This document shows, in pieces, positions 3,528-6,040 of a stretch of DNA of 6,040 nucleotides. Source of the stretch: Actinomycetota bacterium (GTDB taxonomy: Bacteria > Actinomycetota > UBA4738). Positions within the stretch are counted from its first letter, which is position 1. Every line of letters begins with the position of its first letter. The translations under genes were made by a program, and so were the position numbers. The stretch spans positions 1-6,040 of the forward strand of contig JACDEY010000078.1 of NCBI GenBank assembly GCA_013816105.1, read 5' to 3'. Below the pieces are notes generated by a model. The model was not told the DNA's origin, searched no databases, and was given only the letters and a program-made list of their open reading frames with translations.

Positions 3528-6040
3528 GTGACAGTTCGCGCACGATCGCGCTTCGCGACCATCGTCGCTTTGCTGGCGCTGGTCCTGGGCGCCTGCACGT
3601 CGGAGGGCTCCTCCGTACGAGACCGGCTGGCGCTCGAAGGCGCCGAGCGGCTCCGGGAGGCGGGGGAGCGTCGGGGGCATCCCGAGCCGATCGAAGAGCT
3701 CCTCGCGCGGGACGCGTTCTTCTACGGGCCGCGAATGGCGCCCGGCGGGCGGATTCCCGAAGGAGCTCGGCTCGCCGCTCTGGAGACGGCCAGGGCGATC
3801 GCCGCGGAGCCGGAGGGAGTGGCCTCGCCCGAGGCGGCTTGGGTCAACCTCGGACCGCAGCCGATCGATTCGGCGGACCCCGTGTACAACGACCCGTACG
3901 GCGGCACGCCGCCTCTCGGATGGCACCAGGTGTCGGGGCGGGTGTCCGCGCTCGCCGTTCATCCGCGCAAGCCGAGCATCGTCTACCTGGGATCGGCCGC
4001 GGGAGGCGTCTGGAAGTCCACCAACGGTGGCGCGGGATGGACCCCGATCGGCGATTCCTTCGACTCCATCGCCATCGGCGCCATCGCCATCGATCCGGCC
4101 CGCCCGAAGACCATCTACGTGGGCACCGGCGAGGCCAGCACGAACAGCGATGCCTACTACGGGACGGGGATCTACCGCAGCAGCGACGGTGGCGGTTCGT
4201 GGACGAAGCTCGGCTCGGACGTGTTCGATCGGGCGACGATCTTCAAGATCACGATCTTGGCTCCGACCGCTCGGGTTCTCGCCGCCACGAACCGCGGCCT
4301 GTTCCTCTCGACGGATCAGGGAGCGACCTGGGAGCGGGTCCTCGCGCCCGGCGGGGACGCGGACCTGTACGGGAACTTCGTCACGGATGTCGTGAGCCTC
4401 TCCGGAGACTCCACGGACATCCTGGCGGCCGTGGGATGGCGGGGGCTTCCTGGCGGATGCAATCCGAACAACGGGCTTTATCGCTCGACGGACGGCGGCG
4501 AGACGTTCGCGAAGGTCGTTCCCGTCGGGTTCGCCCCGCAGGTGAACCTCGGCCGGATCTCTCTCGCCGTGACGCCGAGCCAGCCCGGCTTGGTCTACGC
4601 GGTCGTGCAGGACTGCGTGTTGATGAACACCCCGGGCACGCCGACGGTGCTGAACGGGGTTTACCGATCTGCCGCCGGGGCGGCCGGTCCGTGGGAGCTC
4701 GTGGCGGACAGCAATGAGTTCTCCGCGGATGAGAACTCGGCGCTGTCCGCGGCGAAGATCGGCCCGGGGTTCCAGCCCGGCATCCAGGCTTGGTACAACC
4801 AGTACGTCGAGATCGATCCCACGGATGCCGACCACGTCGTCGTCGGTCTCGAGGAGATCTACGACACCGACGACGGGGGCACGAACTGGGACACCATCGG
4901 CCGGTACTGGAACTTCTGCATCAGCGACCTCCCGCCGAACTGCAACCTCGATCCCGACGAGCACCCCACCACCCACCCCGACCAGCACGTCGCCGCGTTC
5001 GGCGTGGTCGGCGGCGACCCCAAGCTGTTCGTGGGGAACGACGGCGGCATGTGGTCCCAGGTCGGTCCCGGGTTCGACAACGACGGCTGGTCGAACCTCA
5101 ACAACCGCCTGTCGACCGCGCAGTTCTACTACGCGGAGGCCAGCGCCGGGCCGAGCCCGGTCGTCTACGGCGGCACGCAGGACAACGGCAGTCAGAAGTA
5201 CGTGGGGACGTCGCGCTGGCCGATCGTGTTCGGAGGGGACGGCGGCGACGTGGCCGTCGAGCCGGCCAATCCCGATCACACCTACGAGGAATACGTCTAC
5301 CTGATCATGTCCAAGAGCTCGGACGGCGGTAGGACCTGGACGAACATCCAGCCACCCGATGCCGGCAGCAGCGCGACGGCCCGGTTCATCGCACCGTTCG
5401 ATCTCGACCCCGCCGACCCGGATCACCTGGTCGCGCTGGGGCAGCGCGTTTGGGAGAGCTCTGAGGGCATCCAGACGACCAGCGAGAGCTGGCAGGAGTC
5501 CTTCGACCAGGGCGCCGGGCACGTCGGCACCGCCCTGGCGGTTCGCGGAGAGACCATCTACACGGGGTGGTGCGGGCCGTGCAACCCCAACTTCCTCGAC
5601 GACGACGCTCCCTTCGCCCGGGGGATGGCCTCCAACGTGGGCGGCGCCTGGCATCCCCTGCGGGCCCGTGGGCTCCCGAACCGCTACATCACATCGGTGG
5701 CCATCGATCCCCAGGATGACGCGCACATCTATGTGACGCTCTCGGGATTCTCGCGCCGCTGGATCCCGGATCCGGACGCGGGAGTCGGCCACGTGTTCGA
5801 GTCGACCGACGGTGGCGTCTCGTTCATCGACGTCTCGGGCAACCTCCCGGACGGGCCTGTGAACGACCTGGTCATTCTGGACGACGCTCTGGTCGTCGCG
5901 ACCGACGTCGGGACCTTCCGCAGCCGTGACGGCCTCGACTGGAACGTGCTCGGCACCGGGATGCCGCCCGTCAGCACGCTGGACCTCTCCGTAGTACCGG
6001 GCACCTCCACGCTGCTCGCCGCCACTCACGGCCGCGGCGT
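3528..6040 (+). CDS. Large predicted lipoprotein with Asp-box (BNR) beta-propeller repeats, 3' end outside window
   Basis: At least 837 residues from GTG 3528. Residues 1-23 are a lipoprotein signal peptide with lipobox LGAC (Cys23), so the mature protein should be lipid-anchored outside the cytoplasmic membrane. A charged helical segment follows (about 25-100), then W-VNLGPQPI and VSGRVSALAVHP (about 140-151), which open the propeller region. Asp boxes (SxDxGxTW) occur at 164-171, 218-225, 261-268, 320-327, 597-604 and 759-766, with weaker copies at 446-454 and 799-805. They alternate with strands such as IAIDPARPKTIYVGTGE, the layout of sortilin/VPS10-like and BNR-repeat proteins, consistent with two propellers. 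WCGPC at 681-685 resembles a thioredoxin active site but sits in the propeller. The last residues, ATHGRGV, look like the final repeat, so the end is probably near. No catalytic residues identify a sialidase or other enzyme; a role in binding or polymer recognition is only a guess. The frame has no interruption. Confidence 0.9.
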   Translation, partial: MTVRARSRFATIVALLALVLGACTSEGSSVRDRLALEGAERLREAGERRGHPEPIEELLARDAFFYGPRMAPGGRIPEGARLAALETARAIAAEPEGVASPEAAWVNLGPQPIDSADPVYNDPYGGTPPLGWHQVSGRVSALAVHPRKPSIVYLGSAAGGVWKSTNGGAGWTPIGDSFDSIAIGAIAIDPARPKTIYVGTGEASTNSDAYYGTGIYRSSDGGGSWTKLGSDVFDRATIFKITILAPTARVLAATNRGLFLSTDQGATWERVLAPGGDADLYGNFVTDVVSLSGDSTDILAAVGWRGLPGGCNPNNGLYRSTDGGETFAKVVPVGFAPQVNLGRISLAVTPSQPGLVYAVVQDCVLMNTPGTPTVLNGVYRSAAGAAGPWELVADSNEFSADENSALSAAKIGPGFQPGIQAWYNQYVEIDPTDADHVVVGLEEIYDTDDGGTNWDTIGRYWNFCISDLPPNCNLDPDEHPTTHPDQHVAAFGVVGGDPKLFVGNDGGMWSQVGPGFDNDGWSNLNNRLSTAQFYYAEASAGPSPVVYGGTQDNGSQKYVGTSRWPIVFGGDGGDVAVEPANPDHTYEEYVYLIMSKSSDGGRTWTNIQPPDAGSSATARFIAPFDLDPADPDHLVALGQRVWESSEGIQTTSESWQESFDQGAGHVGTALAVRGETIYTGWCGPCNPNFLDDDAPFARGMASNVGGAWHPLRARGLPNRYITSVAIDPQDDAHIYVTLSGFSRRWIPDPDAGVGHVFESTDGGVSFIDVSGNLPDGPVNDLVILDDALVVATDVGTFRSRDGLDWNVLGTGMPPVSTLDLSVVPGTSTLLAATHGRG

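Noticed and set aside
3459..6029. Minus-strand open frame of 856 codons opposite the lipoprotein gene
   Set aside because: It is a mirror of GC-rich third positions in the true plus-strand gene. Its translation is rich in Arg, Gly and Val with no domain, whereas the plus frame has a signal peptide and repeated Asp boxes.

Overview
The window is high-GC bacterial DNA, most likely from an uncultured actinobacterium or a similar high-GC lineage. This rests on GC-rich third codon positions, GTG and TTG starts, a tRNA-Glu gene with no encoded CCA, and the protein families present; no single marker fixes the taxon.

Left part (1-1815): three broken genes. A secreted alpha/beta hydrolase on the minus strand (1-295) starts with a good ribosome binding site and signal peptide but is crossed by two in-frame stops. 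Facing away from it on the plus strand is a YihY/BrkB-type membrane protein (327 to about 964) that lacks its N-terminal third and carries one frameshift. After about 325 bases with no recognisable gene comes the catalytic C-terminal half of a tyrosine recombinase (about 1290-1772), also frameshifted. It ends 43 bases before the 3' end of a tRNA-Glu(CTC) gene. An integrase running into a tRNA 3' end is the usual layout of an integrative element inserted at a tRNA, so I read this side as a decayed island.

Right part (1816-6040): intact genes. tRNA-Glu (1816-1888, minus) and a lipid kinase of the diacylglycerol kinase catalytic family (1990-2913, plus) are transcribed divergently. The kinase gene converges on an orphan RsbW-like anti-sigma/GHKL ATPase gene (2933-3364, minus). 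Across a palindrome-rich intergenic region lies a large predicted lipoprotein with Asp-box (BNR) beta-propeller repeats (3528 to beyond 6040, plus), cut by the window edge.

The intact genes do not form one pathway. Broken frames occur only left of the tRNA, which fits pseudogene decay of an island. Local sequence or assembly errors are the main alternative. I found no CRISPR array, no complete insertion sequence and no clear new multi-gene system. The most interesting points are the island scar, a possible leaderless micro-ORF in front of the lipid kinase, and the palindrome cluster in the 3365-3527 region.
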